From UBA8516 sp035455245 (GTDB taxonomy: Archaea > Thermoproteota > Nitrososphaeria > Nitrososphaerales > Nitrosopumilaceae): DNA of 51,541 bases. The stretch lies in NCBI GenBank assembly GCA_035455245.1, contig DATIFN010000002.1, positions 1 to 51,541 on the forward strand, written 5' to 3'. Each line of letters starts with the position of its first letter. Position 1 is the stretch's first letter. Below are positions 17,449 to 24,902 of the stretch, one piece after another. The notes under the pieces are model-generated. The model made no database searches. It was not told where the DNA came from and saw nothing but the letters and a program-made list of their open reading frames with translations. The translations under genes and the position numbers were made by a program.

Positions 17449-18018
17449 TTGAAAAGGCTGCACAAAAATGAAGATAAGGACAGGTTTAACAATGATAAGA
17501 ACGTAATGGAACCAATGACAATAGAAAGAACGGAAAAAATCACATCAATTAAAAACATGAGTAAAGAAAAAATGGCTGCAGCAATCAAAACCGCCAAAAA
17601 AGAGGCAGAATCTTCTGAAAAAAAGGATATTATTTCCGTAGATGATGTTATGAAAAACAACAAATCAGAGATTATCCAAAAATTAGAAACTCAAATTCCA
17701 ACCTATGCGCAATTCTACTCTGATCTTTATGCAAAATATCTACACATGATGGATAGCTTTTACACCACCTGTTATGTATCTGAAAAGGAATTTTTTGACA
17801 AGTTAGGAGTAGATCAGAAATCATTTGTTCATTTTGATACCTATTGGAAATCAATCACTGACCTGGCCCTGAACCAAATTGAATTGTCCACTAATTTGGC
17901 AAAAACATATGTACGATTCAGACTTTCAACACTAGATTCGTATGATAAAATAATTCATCTAATGATGGATAACTACGCAAAAGCTTGGACTCAGTTCAAC
18001 TCCAACAACAAGAAATAA
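17449..18018 (+). CDS. Helical protein, possibly phasin-like
   Basis: 189 residues; start uncertain (TTG at 17449, or ATG at 17506 or 17515). The N-terminal third is highly charged (EKITSIKNMSKEKMAAAIKT). From about residue 75 on it is amphipathic helix: IPTYAQFYSDLYAKYLHMMD, YTTCYVSEKEFFDKLGVDQ, then LALNQIELSTNLAKTYVRF. The distribution resembles phasin or PHA-synthase-associated (PhaE-like) helical proteins known in some thaumarchaea, but no motif is decisive and no phaC is present here. The partial protein at the left window edge may be related. Confidence 0.65.
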   Translation: MKRLHKNEDKDRFNNDKNVMEPMTIERTEKITSIKNMSKEKMAAAIKTAKKEAESSEKKDIISVDDVMKNNKSEIIQKLETQIPTYAQFYSDLYAKYLHMMDSFYTTCYVSEKEFFDKLGVDQKSFVHFDTYWKSITDLALNQIELSTNLAKTYVRFRLSTLDSYDKIIHLMMDNYAKAWTQFNSNNKK

Positions 18019-18324
18019 TTAATTACAAACTTGGTCAAAAATTGGGCAAGTTTTGATAGACAAATCTCTGTGTCAAGTGATTTGATTTTTGGATAATCTC
18101 TTCAATTTTTTGATATTCCTTTGAATATTAGAGAATCAAAGAACAATGAAAACAATAATTCCAAATGTGGTACAATAAATTTAAAAATGATCAGCGGATA
18201 TTTTTCAAAATGAAATTGACAGTTCCAAATATGGAACAATAAATTTAAAAATTATTAGAAAATTTTTTTCAAAAAGTAGAAGAGCTACGGAATATTTTTA
18301 AAAGATAAAAAATTTTGCTTCGCA
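18019..18324. other. Regulatory-looking intergenic region before the 18.3 kb gene
   Basis: 306 bases without a gene. The first half is unremarkable AT-rich sequence; the second half carries two copies of a 52-bp unit (18159-18210 and 18223-18274) described separately, then a TTTTTAAAAG TATA-like box at about 18294-18303 close to the ATG at 18325. Confidence 0.6.
18159..18274 (+). repeat. Direct repeat (52 bp, 64-bp period) with TTCCA..TGGAA dyads
   Basis: Copy 1 is 18159-18210, copy 2 is 18223-18274; about 44 of 52 positions agree. Each begins TTCCAAATRTGGWA (copy 2 is a perfect TTCCA-N4-TGGAA inverted repeat), continues CAATAAATTTAAAAAT, which contains a TATA-like box, and ends TTTTTCAAAA. 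The unit looks like an operator plus promoter that has been duplicated. Confidence 0.7.
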
Positions 18325-19014
18325 ATGATTACAAAAACAATCTTGGCAGTTTCATTTGCTGCTATCTTGGGCATTTCCCTTGCTGTTGCAAGCTTTGCTC
18401 CACTAGCAATTGCAGCAAATGGCGCAAACAAAACTACATTCAATGCAGACAACTTGGTCCTAAACACAGAAGGTCTTGCAGACGATGGCGCAGTAATTGC
18501 ATCTGCCTCTTTAAAGACATCTACTCCAAAGGATTTGGTTGTAATGTTTAGCGAAGAGTGTTCGCTCTATACAGAAGTAAGACTAAAGAGTGGTTCATCT
18601 GGCTCGGTTTCAGAGTCCCAGGTTCGTGCAGCTCAAAGCATCTGGTTAGACGTAGATGGCCAAACTGTTCCAATCGGAGCAAACGATGATGGTAAGGTTA
18701 CCATGTGTGACAGAACGTACAATATCAGTACAAACATCCTAGACCAAATACAGAAACTCTGCAGCGCAGTGGGTGCAATTGACGGTACCACAACATGTGA
18801 TGAATCTTATTTCAACTCGTTCATCAGTACAAAAGATGCACACGGCTGGAATTGGGTAGTACTCAATCTTGGTGCTGGAGAACACACAGTATCAGTTCAC
18901 TCTGAATTCGTGGATGAAGAGGGAGTGATTGGTGACGGAACAGCATCAGTTGCAGTGGGCAAGAGATCATTGATCATTCTACCACAAAACCTGTCTAACG
19001 ACGCAGCATACTAA
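18325..19014 (+). CDS. Exported protein of unknown function
   Basis: 229 residues from an ATG. The signal peptide is about 1-30 (LAVSFAAILGISLAVASFAP, then LAIAA). The mature part is strand-rich and acidic, with Cys in FSEECSLY, VTMCDRTY, KLCSAV and TTCDESYF that could pair, and ends VAVGKRSLIILPQNLSNDAAY. No catalytic motif is seen. Strong signal peptide, clean codon use and an elaborate duplicated upstream region suggest an abundant or tightly regulated surface protein. No family could be named. Confidence 0.75.
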   Translation: MITKTILAVSFAAILGISLAVASFAPLAIAANGANKTTFNADNLVLNTEGLADDGAVIASASLKTSTPKDLVVMFSEECSLYTEVRLKSGSSGSVSESQVRAAQSIWLDVDGQTVPIGANDDGKVTMCDRTYNISTNILDQIQKLCSAVGAIDGTTTCDESYFNSFISTKDAHGWNWVVLNLGAGEHTVSVHSEFVDEEGVIGDGTASVAVGKRSLIILPQNLSNDAAY

Positions 19015-19022
19015 ATAACTCT

Positions 19023-19038
19023 CCTTTTCTTTTTTTTC
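19023..19038 (+). terminator. T-rich terminator after the 18.3 kb gene
   Basis: A pyrimidine run with eight consecutive T follows the TAA at 19012-19014 by about ten bases, as in archaeal intrinsic termination. Confidence 0.45.
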
Positions 19039-19193
19039 AACAAACCATAACTTGTAATTTGTCTGTATGTACGAACTTATCAATGCGTAGATTTTTGGCA
19101 TTTTTTATTTTCAGAAAAAACAACATGCCACATCTTTGTAAAAACTGAATCTGCAAAATTATTAAGCATATTAAAATTTGTTTAGGATCACAA

Positions 19194-19216
19194 TGCGTCA
19201 GAATGTGTCATTTTTT
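19194..19216 (+). promoter_or_regulatory. Paired TGCGTCA element upstream of subtilase 2
   Basis: TGCGTCA, three bases, then TGTGTCATTTTTT. It matches 4996-5018 at 20 of 23 positions in the same orientation relative to a subtilase gene. It lies 77 bp before the TTG at 19294. Confidence 0.45.
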
Positions 19217-19293
19217 ATAACAATTTTTTAAATCAAAAAGTTTGATAACAATTCTACACAATACTTAAAACAATCTTAGACCTATTACATGAA

Positions 19294-21216
19294 TTGACTA
19301 AACAAAAAGTCTGTTCCGTTGGTGCAAGTTTTTCTATAATGTTTTTACTTGTATGCAGCTTTACAATTCCTTATCAAAGTTTTGCAGATGATGATGCAGA
19401 AAAATTGAAAGTAAGATACATCGTCGTCTTGAAGGATGATCCCACTGTTGATATACAAGCACAAACCGATGATGCTAAAAATCAAGGAGCAGAAATTCTT
19501 CAGATTTACAAACACGCCATCAAAGGTTTTGCCATCAAAATTCCAAATGAGCAGGCACTAGAAGGCATTAAGAAAAATCCTAATGTGTCATATGTTGAAC
19601 CGGATCAAATAGTCAAGTCCTTTGCACAAACTATACCAACTGGAATTAATCGAATGGATGCTGATTTGAGCTCCACTAAATCTGGGGATGGTGTGGGAAT
19701 TGTAGATGTTGATATTGCTGTAATAGATACTGGGATAGATCTTACCCACCCAGACCTGAGAGTGTGGAACCAGGTATCATACGTAATACTTGCTCCTAAT
19801 GGAAATGATGACAATGGTCATGGAACTCACGTTGCAGGAATTGCTGCAGCCTACGACAACTCTGCGGGAGTTGTTGGCATAGCTCCGGGTGCCAGGCTTT
19901 GGGCAGTAAAGGTACTCGACTCTACAGGAAGCGGCTATCTGTCATGGATAATTTCAGGAATAGACTATGTCACAGCTCATGCATCTGAGATTGAAGTAGC
20001 AAATATGAGCCTAGGATTTCAGGGTTCAACAAGTTCAGGTGATCAAGCAATCAATAATTCAGTTGCTGCAGGAGTAACCTATGTTGTTGCGGCTGGAAAC
20101 AGTGCAATGGACGCATCAAACTTTTGGCCTGCAAAAAACCCTAATGTCATTACTGTTTCTGCAATAGCTGACGCAGATGGCAGATGTGGCAGTTTGGGAT
20201 TTAACACTAGTTATGGTGCTGATGATACCTTTGCCACATTTAGTAATTATGGAAGTGTGGTAGATATTGCGGCACCTGGTGTACAGATATGGTCGACTTA
20301 TCTTAATGGCGGATTCAACACTCTGAGTGGAACAAGTATGGCCAGTCCGCACGTTGCTGGTGCTGCCGCTCTATACAAATCAACTAACCCAAGTGCTTCC
20401 CCCTTGGCAGTGAAAACTGCACTGATAAGCTCTGGAGTTCCACAGAACACAACGTGTGATGCCTCCAAAAATAATGGATATGGCGGTTTTGGTGGTGATC
20501 CTGATTCTTTGCATGAACCACTTATATATGTAGGAACTTTATCTACGCCAACACCGGTTCATGACGTTGCTGTCAGCTCAATATCTGCACAATCGTCTGC
20601 AACTCAGGGTCAAATAGTAACTATTAATGTACAAGTGACAAATCAAGGAAACCAACAAGAAACCTTTGGTGTTACTCTTGGAGATTTAACTGATGGTTTA
20701 ACAATTGGAGTACAAAACACTAGTCTTGGTCCTGGTTCATCCACAACCATCCCATTTAGCTGGAACACGGCAAGCTCTTCGTTAAACACTCACATTATCG
20801 AAGCTAGAGCAAGTATTGTTTTAGGAGAAACCGATACTGCTGACAATGTAAAGACTACATCTGTTACAATTAGTGCCCAAAGTCAGACTCCTAGCATGCA
20901 TATAGGTGACATTACAATGTCAGGAAGCATTTCACAAAAAGGAAAAAATACATTTTGTAAAGTCTCCTCCACCGTTCTAGTTGTCGATGGGAGCAATCAA
21001 CCTTTGAGTGGAGTCTCTGTTACAGGTCTATGGAGTGGAGTTTATTCCTCTATACTTAGCGCATCAACTGGAAGCAACGGCAAGGTAACGTTTACGTCAG
21101 GTACAATCAAAGGATGCGGCATCTTTACTTTTTCTATAACTGATGCAAGCAAATCGGGTTTTGCTTATGATTCCGCTAGTAATGTGGAAACAAGTGATAG
21201 TATAACACTTCCATAA
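19294..21216 (+). CDS. Secreted subtilisin-family serine protease with inhibitor I9 propeptide and CARDB domain
   Basis: 640 residues from a TTG start. Signal peptide about 1-31; I9-type propeptide about 35-108 (KVRYIVVLKDDPTVDIQAQT ... NPNVSYVEPDQ); S8 domain about 120-405 with Asp145 (VIDTGIDLTHPDL), His176 (GHGTHVAGIAA), the oxyanion Asn in VVAAGNSA, and Ser348 (GTSMASPHVAGAAAL). Then a CARDB/Ig-like domain (about 420-525, VHDVAVSSISAQSS ... VTNQGN) and a final Ig-like domain with two Cys. It is a canonical autoprocessed subtilase, unlike the large-insert protease at 5.2 kb, and lacks a recognisable surface anchor. Confidence 0.95.
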   Translation: MTKQKVCSVGASFSIMFLLVCSFTIPYQSFADDDAEKLKVRYIVVLKDDPTVDIQAQTDDAKNQGAEILQIYKHAIKGFAIKIPNEQALEGIKKNPNVSYVEPDQIVKSFAQTIPTGINRMDADLSSTKSGDGVGIVDVDIAVIDTGIDLTHPDLRVWNQVSYVILAPNGNDDNGHGTHVAGIAAAYDNSAGVVGIAPGARLWAVKVLDSTGSGYLSWIISGIDYVTAHASEIEVANMSLGFQGSTSSGDQAINNSVAAGVTYVVAAGNSAMDASNFWPAKNPNVITVSAIADADGRCGSLGFNTSYGADDTFATFSNYGSVVDIAAPGVQIWSTYLNGGFNTLSGTSMASPHVAGAAALYKSTNPSASPLAVKTALISSGVPQNTTCDASKNNGYGGFGGDPDSLHEPLIYVGTLSTPTPVHDVAVSSISAQSSATQGQIVTINVQVTNQGNQQETFGVTLGDLTDGLTIGVQNTSLGPGSSTTIPFSWNTASSSLNTHIIEARASIVLGETDTADNVKTTSVTISAQSQTPSMHIGDITMSGSISQKGKNTFCKVSSTVLVVDGSNQPLSGVSVTGLWSGVYSSILSASTGSNGKVTFTSGTIKGCGIFTFSITDASKSGFAYDSASNVETSDSITLP

Positions 21217-21225
21217 AAATTTAAT

Positions 21226-21378
21226 TTACTTTTTCACTTTTCTTAATTCTTCTTGTTCTTTGATTGCTTCTTGTAAATCTTGGTTTTGCTTATGGAGTAG
21301 AATCTTTGTTTCTCTTATCTGTCCTGAAATCCAATCAATCTTTTTCTGGATTCTTTTGTCCTCATCCTCAAAATCCAT
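21226..21378 (-). CDS. Small coiled-coil protein (50 aa), possibly the 3' part of a frameshifted gene
   Basis: From the ATG at 21378 the minus strand encodes 50 charged residues: MDFEDEDKRIQKKIDWISGQ, then IRETKILLHKQNQ and DLQEAIKEQEELRKVKK. The heptad-like spacing of Ile and Leu implies a coiled coil. It overlaps, in another frame, the end of the small open frame at 21315-21458. The two together read like one protein broken by a frameshift. No obvious ribosome site precedes this ATG. Confidence 0.5.
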   Translation of the reverse strand: MDFEDEDKRIQKKIDWISGQIRETKILLHKQNQDLQEAIKEQEELRKVKK

Positions 21379-21458
21379 GTTATATCTGGGACCTGTTCCT
21401 CTTTTATCCGTACCTCAATTACGTTTGATACGGATGCAAATCGGTCAAATAATCTCAT
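21315..21458 (-). CDS. Small open frame overlapping the coiled-coil gene
   Basis: 47 codons from the ATG at 21458 (MRLFDRFASVSNVIEVRIKE, then EQVPDITW), after which the residues become unlike protein while the neighbouring frame (21226-21378) becomes protein-like. The best reading is that the N-terminus here and the coiled coil there belonged to one protein of about 77 residues joined by a frame change near 21376. Confidence 0.35.
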   Translation of the reverse strand: MRLFDRFASVSNVIEVRIKEEQVPDITWILRMRTKESRKRLIGFQDR

Positions 21459-21544
21459 GATGACCAGTCCCATTAACATTTCTTGAAAAATTTAATCAAT
21501 TTCTAGATCATGATTTAATTATGTGAAATCAAAACAATAAAAAC

Positions 21545-21925
21545 ATGCTAAAGGACATTTTGTCTGACCTTGTAAAAATTGATGATATCCTATTCATTGT
21601 ACGAACAGGGGGAGCCATAACTGAGATGAGAAGTAACTCGCTGAATTTAAGACAAAAGGAAAACTGGATTACAATCGGTGACAATGACGGACCATGTCAC
21701 ATGCATGTGGATGCCAACACTGTGGACAAGGCCAAATTTGTGAAAGAACAAAAAGAAAACAGAACAAGTTACAGCATAAGATTTTTTGATAAACAAGGCG
21801 AGAAGATAATGTCTATTGTTTTTTCTAAAATGTATGATGATAATATGAACATTAAACCAGACAGAAAAAAACTTTATGATGATCTCTTCCAAAAATATGG
21901 TTTAATGGAAACAATCACTTTCTAG
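21545..21925 (+). CDS. HutX/ChuX-like domain protein (tentative)
   Basis: 126 residues from an ATG, soluble. The order of segments (RTGGAITEMRSNSLNLRQKE, WITIGDNDGPCHMHVDANTV, SYSIRFFDKQGEKIMSIVFS) resembles the half-domain of heme-utilisation proteins ChuX/HutX/HemS, where a strand carrying HxH-like residues is followed by a FFDxxGxxxxxIF hairpin. No heme uptake genes are nearby. If correct, it would bind heme or a related ligand; otherwise it is a conserved archaeal protein of unknown function. Confidence 0.55.
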   Translation: MLKDILSDLVKIDDILFIVRTGGAITEMRSNSLNLRQKENWITIGDNDGPCHMHVDANTVDKAKFVKEQKENRTSYSIRFFDKQGEKIMSIVFSKMYDDNMNIKPDRKKLYDDLFQKYGLMETITF

Positions 21926-22141
21926 CTTTTACTTTCTTGAATTAGTCTAATCTGCTGGCGACAACCATGGAAAAATATTAGATTGGGAATTTTAGTACCA
22001 TTAATTCCTCATTTTCAATTTTGGTGGGCATTAACCGATTTACTTGCTTTAGGGTATGGTTCCATTTCGAACAGTCATGCCCTTGGTTCTTTACTAGTTC
22101 CAAAAATACAAATAGTGAGAACACAAGATATAGTGTAAGCA

Positions 22142-22351
22142 ATGCCTGAATTCATATGTCCAGACTGTGGGAAGAGGTTTTACCACGAAAACGAGACAAC
22201 ACTAGAAATGGAAAAAAGTGTACACAAAAAATTTTGTAGAAAAATACCGGGAGACACCAAAAGCTTTATGCATCGAGGCCCAAACGACAAAGACCCAATC
22301 GATAAAGAAAGAGCGTACGACAACGATGGAAAACCAATACTAAAACGTTAA
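22142..22351 (+). CDS. Small C2H2-type zinc-finger protein
   Basis: 69 residues. CPDCGKRFYHE followed by HKKFC supplies two Cys plus His/Cys ligands in a C2HC arrangement; the rest is charged and probably disordered (KDPIDKERAYDNDGKPILKR). ATG start. Single small zinc fingers are common in this archaeal group; the partner is unknown. Confidence 0.65.
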   Translation: MPEFICPDCGKRFYHENETTLEMEKSVHKKFCRKIPGDTKSFMHRGPNDKDPIDKERAYDNDGKPILKR

Positions 22352-22415
22352 GTCATTTTTTACTAAATCAACGAAGTTATTTTAAATCTGTATGTGATAA
22401 TGAGATTGCAACAAG

Positions 22416-22727
22416 ATGAATTTATTATTTGATGAACACTGTGCAGGGAATTATTTCTCAAATAAGGCTGAAATTGACCAGTACAACAAGTCAATTTGTG
22501 TAGGTCACCATGAAGATTTGCCTGCAGGAATGGAGGATGATGCCATTATGGAATACGCAAAAAGTCATAACTTGACTGTTGTAACAAAAGACGTAAAATT
22601 TGTAAAAAAATGTATCAAGCAAAATGCCAAAGTTGCTGTTTTAAAGGGTAACTATCTTTTCCTCATTAAAGAAGCTGTCAAAATGTTTGGTCGTGAACCT
22701 GACGATAGATTATTTACCTATGATTGA
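22416..22727 (+). CDS. DUF5615 PIN-like protein
   Basis: 103 residues from an ATG. LLFDEHCAGNYF at the N-terminus, DLPAGMEDDAIMEYAKSHNL in the middle and TVVTKDVKFVKK near residue 65 reproduce the acidic positions of the DUF5615 (Mut7-C-like) PIN fold, which in bacteria is often the toxin half of a toxin-antitoxin pair and is expected to be a metal-dependent RNase. No antitoxin gene is evident alongside: the 22142 gene is a zinc finger 64 bp upstream and could be tested as partner. Confidence 0.75.
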   Translation: MNLLFDEHCAGNYFSNKAEIDQYNKSICVGHHEDLPAGMEDDAIMEYAKSHNLTVVTKDVKFVKKCIKQNAKVAVLKGNYLFLIKEAVKMFGREPDDRLFTYD

Positions 22728-22760
22728 TCTGATCTTGAAGTATCCATTTCAAAATAAGAC

Positions 22761-23771
22761 ATGTCACAACAAAAAACCTACCAGTTGACACATGATTTGA
22801 AAATCTGCCAGATCATAAATGGAATGTGGCAGGTAGCAGGAGGTCATGGTCAAATCAAACCAGACTCTGCCATCTCTGAAATGCTTTCATATCATGAATT
22901 TGGCTTTACAACATGGGACATGGCAGACATTTATGGACCTGCCGAAGAATTCCTTGGCGAATTTCGAAAAAGAATTGTCAAGATAAAGGGAGAAGAAGAA
23001 TTAAACAAAATCCAGGCGTTGACAAAATTTGTTCCTAATCCTGGTCCAATGACAAGATCAATTGTTGAGCATCACATCAACAAATCAATTCATAGAATGA
23101 ATGTAAAAACAATCGACCTTCTCCAATTTCACTGGTGGGATTACAACGATACTAGTTATCTAGATGCATTATACCATCTCTCAAAACTTCAAGGCGAGGG
23201 AAAGATAAGACATGTTGGACTAACAAATTTTGATACTGAAAGGATGGAAATCATGGTAGAAAATGGATTTAGGCCAGTATCAAACCAAGTACAATATTCT
23301 ATCATAGATAACAGGCCTGAAGTCAAAATGACTCCATTTTGCCAAAAAAATAACATCAAACTTCTCGCCTATGGAACGCTTCTTGGAGGATTTTTGTCTG
23401 AAACTTATAGAGGCAAGCCTGAACCAACAAGGTCAGAACTTTACACCTATAGCCTGCAAAAATACAAGAACATGATTGATGCTTGGGGTGGATGGGGGTT
23501 ATTTCAGGAATTGCTTGGTGTATTATCCGAAATAGCAACAAAACATAATGTATCCATTTCAAACGTTGCAACAAGATATGTCTTGGACAAACCATCTGTT
23601 GCAGGGGTCATAATTGGTGTGAGGCTTGGAATAGTGGAGCACAAGTCAGACAACGCTAGGGTATTTTCATTAAATTTGGATAATGATGATAACAAAAAGA
23701 TTAGATCTGCCATTATAAATTCACAAGATTTGTTTTCATCAATTGGAGATTGTGGGGATGAATATAGATGA
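22761..23771 (+). CDS. Aldo/keto reductase family oxidoreductase
   Basis: 336 residues from an ATG 33 bp after the DUF5615 gene. The (beta/alpha)8 fold's landmarks are present: TTWDMADIYGPAEEFLGEFR with catalytic Asp and Tyr, Lys in LTKFVPNP, His in DLLQFHWWDY, then KIRHVGLTNFD and SNQVQYSIID, and a C-terminal NADP-binding-like segment with VAGVIIGVR. It probably reduces carbonyls with NADPH; the substrate is not predictable. The longer-than-usual loop around 115-125 is unremarkable. Soluble, no signal. Confidence 0.9.
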   Translation: MSQQKTYQLTHDLKICQIINGMWQVAGGHGQIKPDSAISEMLSYHEFGFTTWDMADIYGPAEEFLGEFRKRIVKIKGEEELNKIQALTKFVPNPGPMTRSIVEHHINKSIHRMNVKTIDLLQFHWWDYNDTSYLDALYHLSKLQGEGKIRHVGLTNFDTERMEIMVENGFRPVSNQVQYSIIDNRPEVKMTPFCQKNNIKLLAYGTLLGGFLSETYRGKPEPTRSELYTYSLQKYKNMIDAWGGWGLFQELLGVLSEIATKHNVSISNVATRYVLDKPSVAGVIIGVRLGIVEHKSDNARVFSLNLDNDDNKKIRSAIINSQDLFSSIGDCGDEYR

Positions 23772-24024
23772 TCTACCATTCTATTCTATTTTCAAATTGC
23801 ATTTCTCTTTACACAAAATCACTTTAGGATTTGCTGGGTTAAACAAATTGTTCTTTGCATAGAATAAAAATATTTTCAACAAAAGGATTGGTCTTATTTG
23901 ATTTTATTTTGGAAAATTGTTGATTCAAATTTTTGAACTTATTTGAATCTTTTTGTATGTTCTAAAGAATTACTCCTTACCAATTCTCCTTAAATCTTAA
24001 AAGCACCCTCGTCATCTTCGATTT

Positions 24025-24801
24025 GTGAAAGAGAAAGGAATTTTACTTCTTATCATTCTTCTGACTGGTGCTCTTGTCAACTCTACTGGATTTGTACTAG
24101 CTAAACCAAGTTCGACAGAATCAAAAGATTCCGACCATTCAGAGAAAGATAGTAATCACGAAAGTAATGATCAGGAATCTGATGATGATGTATTTTTGGT
24201 TTTATCAAGCTCCACTACATCTGAGAAGGTAACTCTTTGTCACATACCTCCTGGAAATCCGGGTCAAGCTCACACAATTTCAGTTGGAAGTCCTGCAGTT
24301 GCGGCACATCTTGCTCATGGGGATTATGAGGGTCCATGTGTCAACGAGAATAGTACCACAGCTGGGACAAATTCTACCGCTTCTGTCAATTCAACAGCCA
24401 CAGTTTCGAGTGTTGATGATGTCCATCAATACGTTTCCGAATTTGTTAAGGAACATATTACAACTTTAAAAAATCAAAGAACAGAAACAATCAATGCGAT
24501 CAAAATTTGTCGTGAGAAGGTAAGAAATGCCGATGACGAAGATGGTAGAAAGGCGGCCCAAGTATCTTGCAAGGCAACACTAAAGGACATTAGAGCAAAG
24601 TACAAGGCTGAAAGGGAAGAGTACAAGAAACTCTTCAAGGAATATAGAGATAGTTTGCAGATCCTGATAAAAGCGGCAAAGGGGAAAGCTGTTTCTAATG
24701 AACTAAAAGAAAAGGCAGTAAAAGATATTGGTGAGAATAAGCAGATACAGTTTAAAATAAAAGAACAGAGACAGGCTGAGAAAGGTAAAAAGGAAAAATA
24801 A
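24025..24801 (+). CDS. Exported Ser/Asp-rich protein with LCHIPPGNP motif and coiled coil
   Basis: 258 residues from a GTG. Signal peptide about 1-26 (ILLLIILLTGALVNSTGFVL). It is followed by an acidic low-complexity stretch, then VTLCHIPPGNPGQAHTISVG and AAHLAHGDYEGPC, a short motif found in many exported bacterial and archaeal proteins with conserved Cys and His. A Ser/Thr/Asn linker (possible glycosylation) leads to a highly charged helical C-terminus (KATLKDIRAKYKAEREEYKK). Function unknown; surface-exposed. Confidence 0.75.
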   Translation: MKEKGILLLIILLTGALVNSTGFVLAKPSSTESKDSDHSEKDSNHESNDQESDDDVFLVLSSSTTSEKVTLCHIPPGNPGQAHTISVGSPAVAAHLAHGDYEGPCVNENSTTAGTNSTASVNSTATVSSVDDVHQYVSEFVKEHITTLKNQRTETINAIKICREKVRNADDEDGRKAAQVSCKATLKDIRAKYKAEREEYKKLFKEYRDSLQILIKAAKGKAVSNELKEKAVKDIGENKQIQFKIKEQRQAEKGKKEK

Positions 24802-24846
24802 AAATGTGAACTGTTTTGTAATGAATTTTTTATTTTCCTAAAGTTT

Positions 24847-24877
24847 AGTTAAAACTGGCTTTAATCAAAACCTATAA
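24847..24877 (+). promoter_or_regulatory. Shared 31-bp promoter-like element, copy C
   Basis: AGTTAAA, six bases, TTTAATCAAA, two bases, CTATAA; same length and spacing as copies at 16002 and 28721. Ends 25 bases before the serpin ATG. Confidence 0.5.
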
Positions 24878-24902
24878 ACTCTTATTCCATACGATATAGT
24901 AA

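Noticed and set aside
21983..22138. A 51-codon frame LGILVPLIPHFQFWWALTDL... before the zinc-finger gene
   Set aside because: It reads somewhat like a protein but has a TTG start without ribosome site, no homology I recognise, and is short enough to occur by chance.
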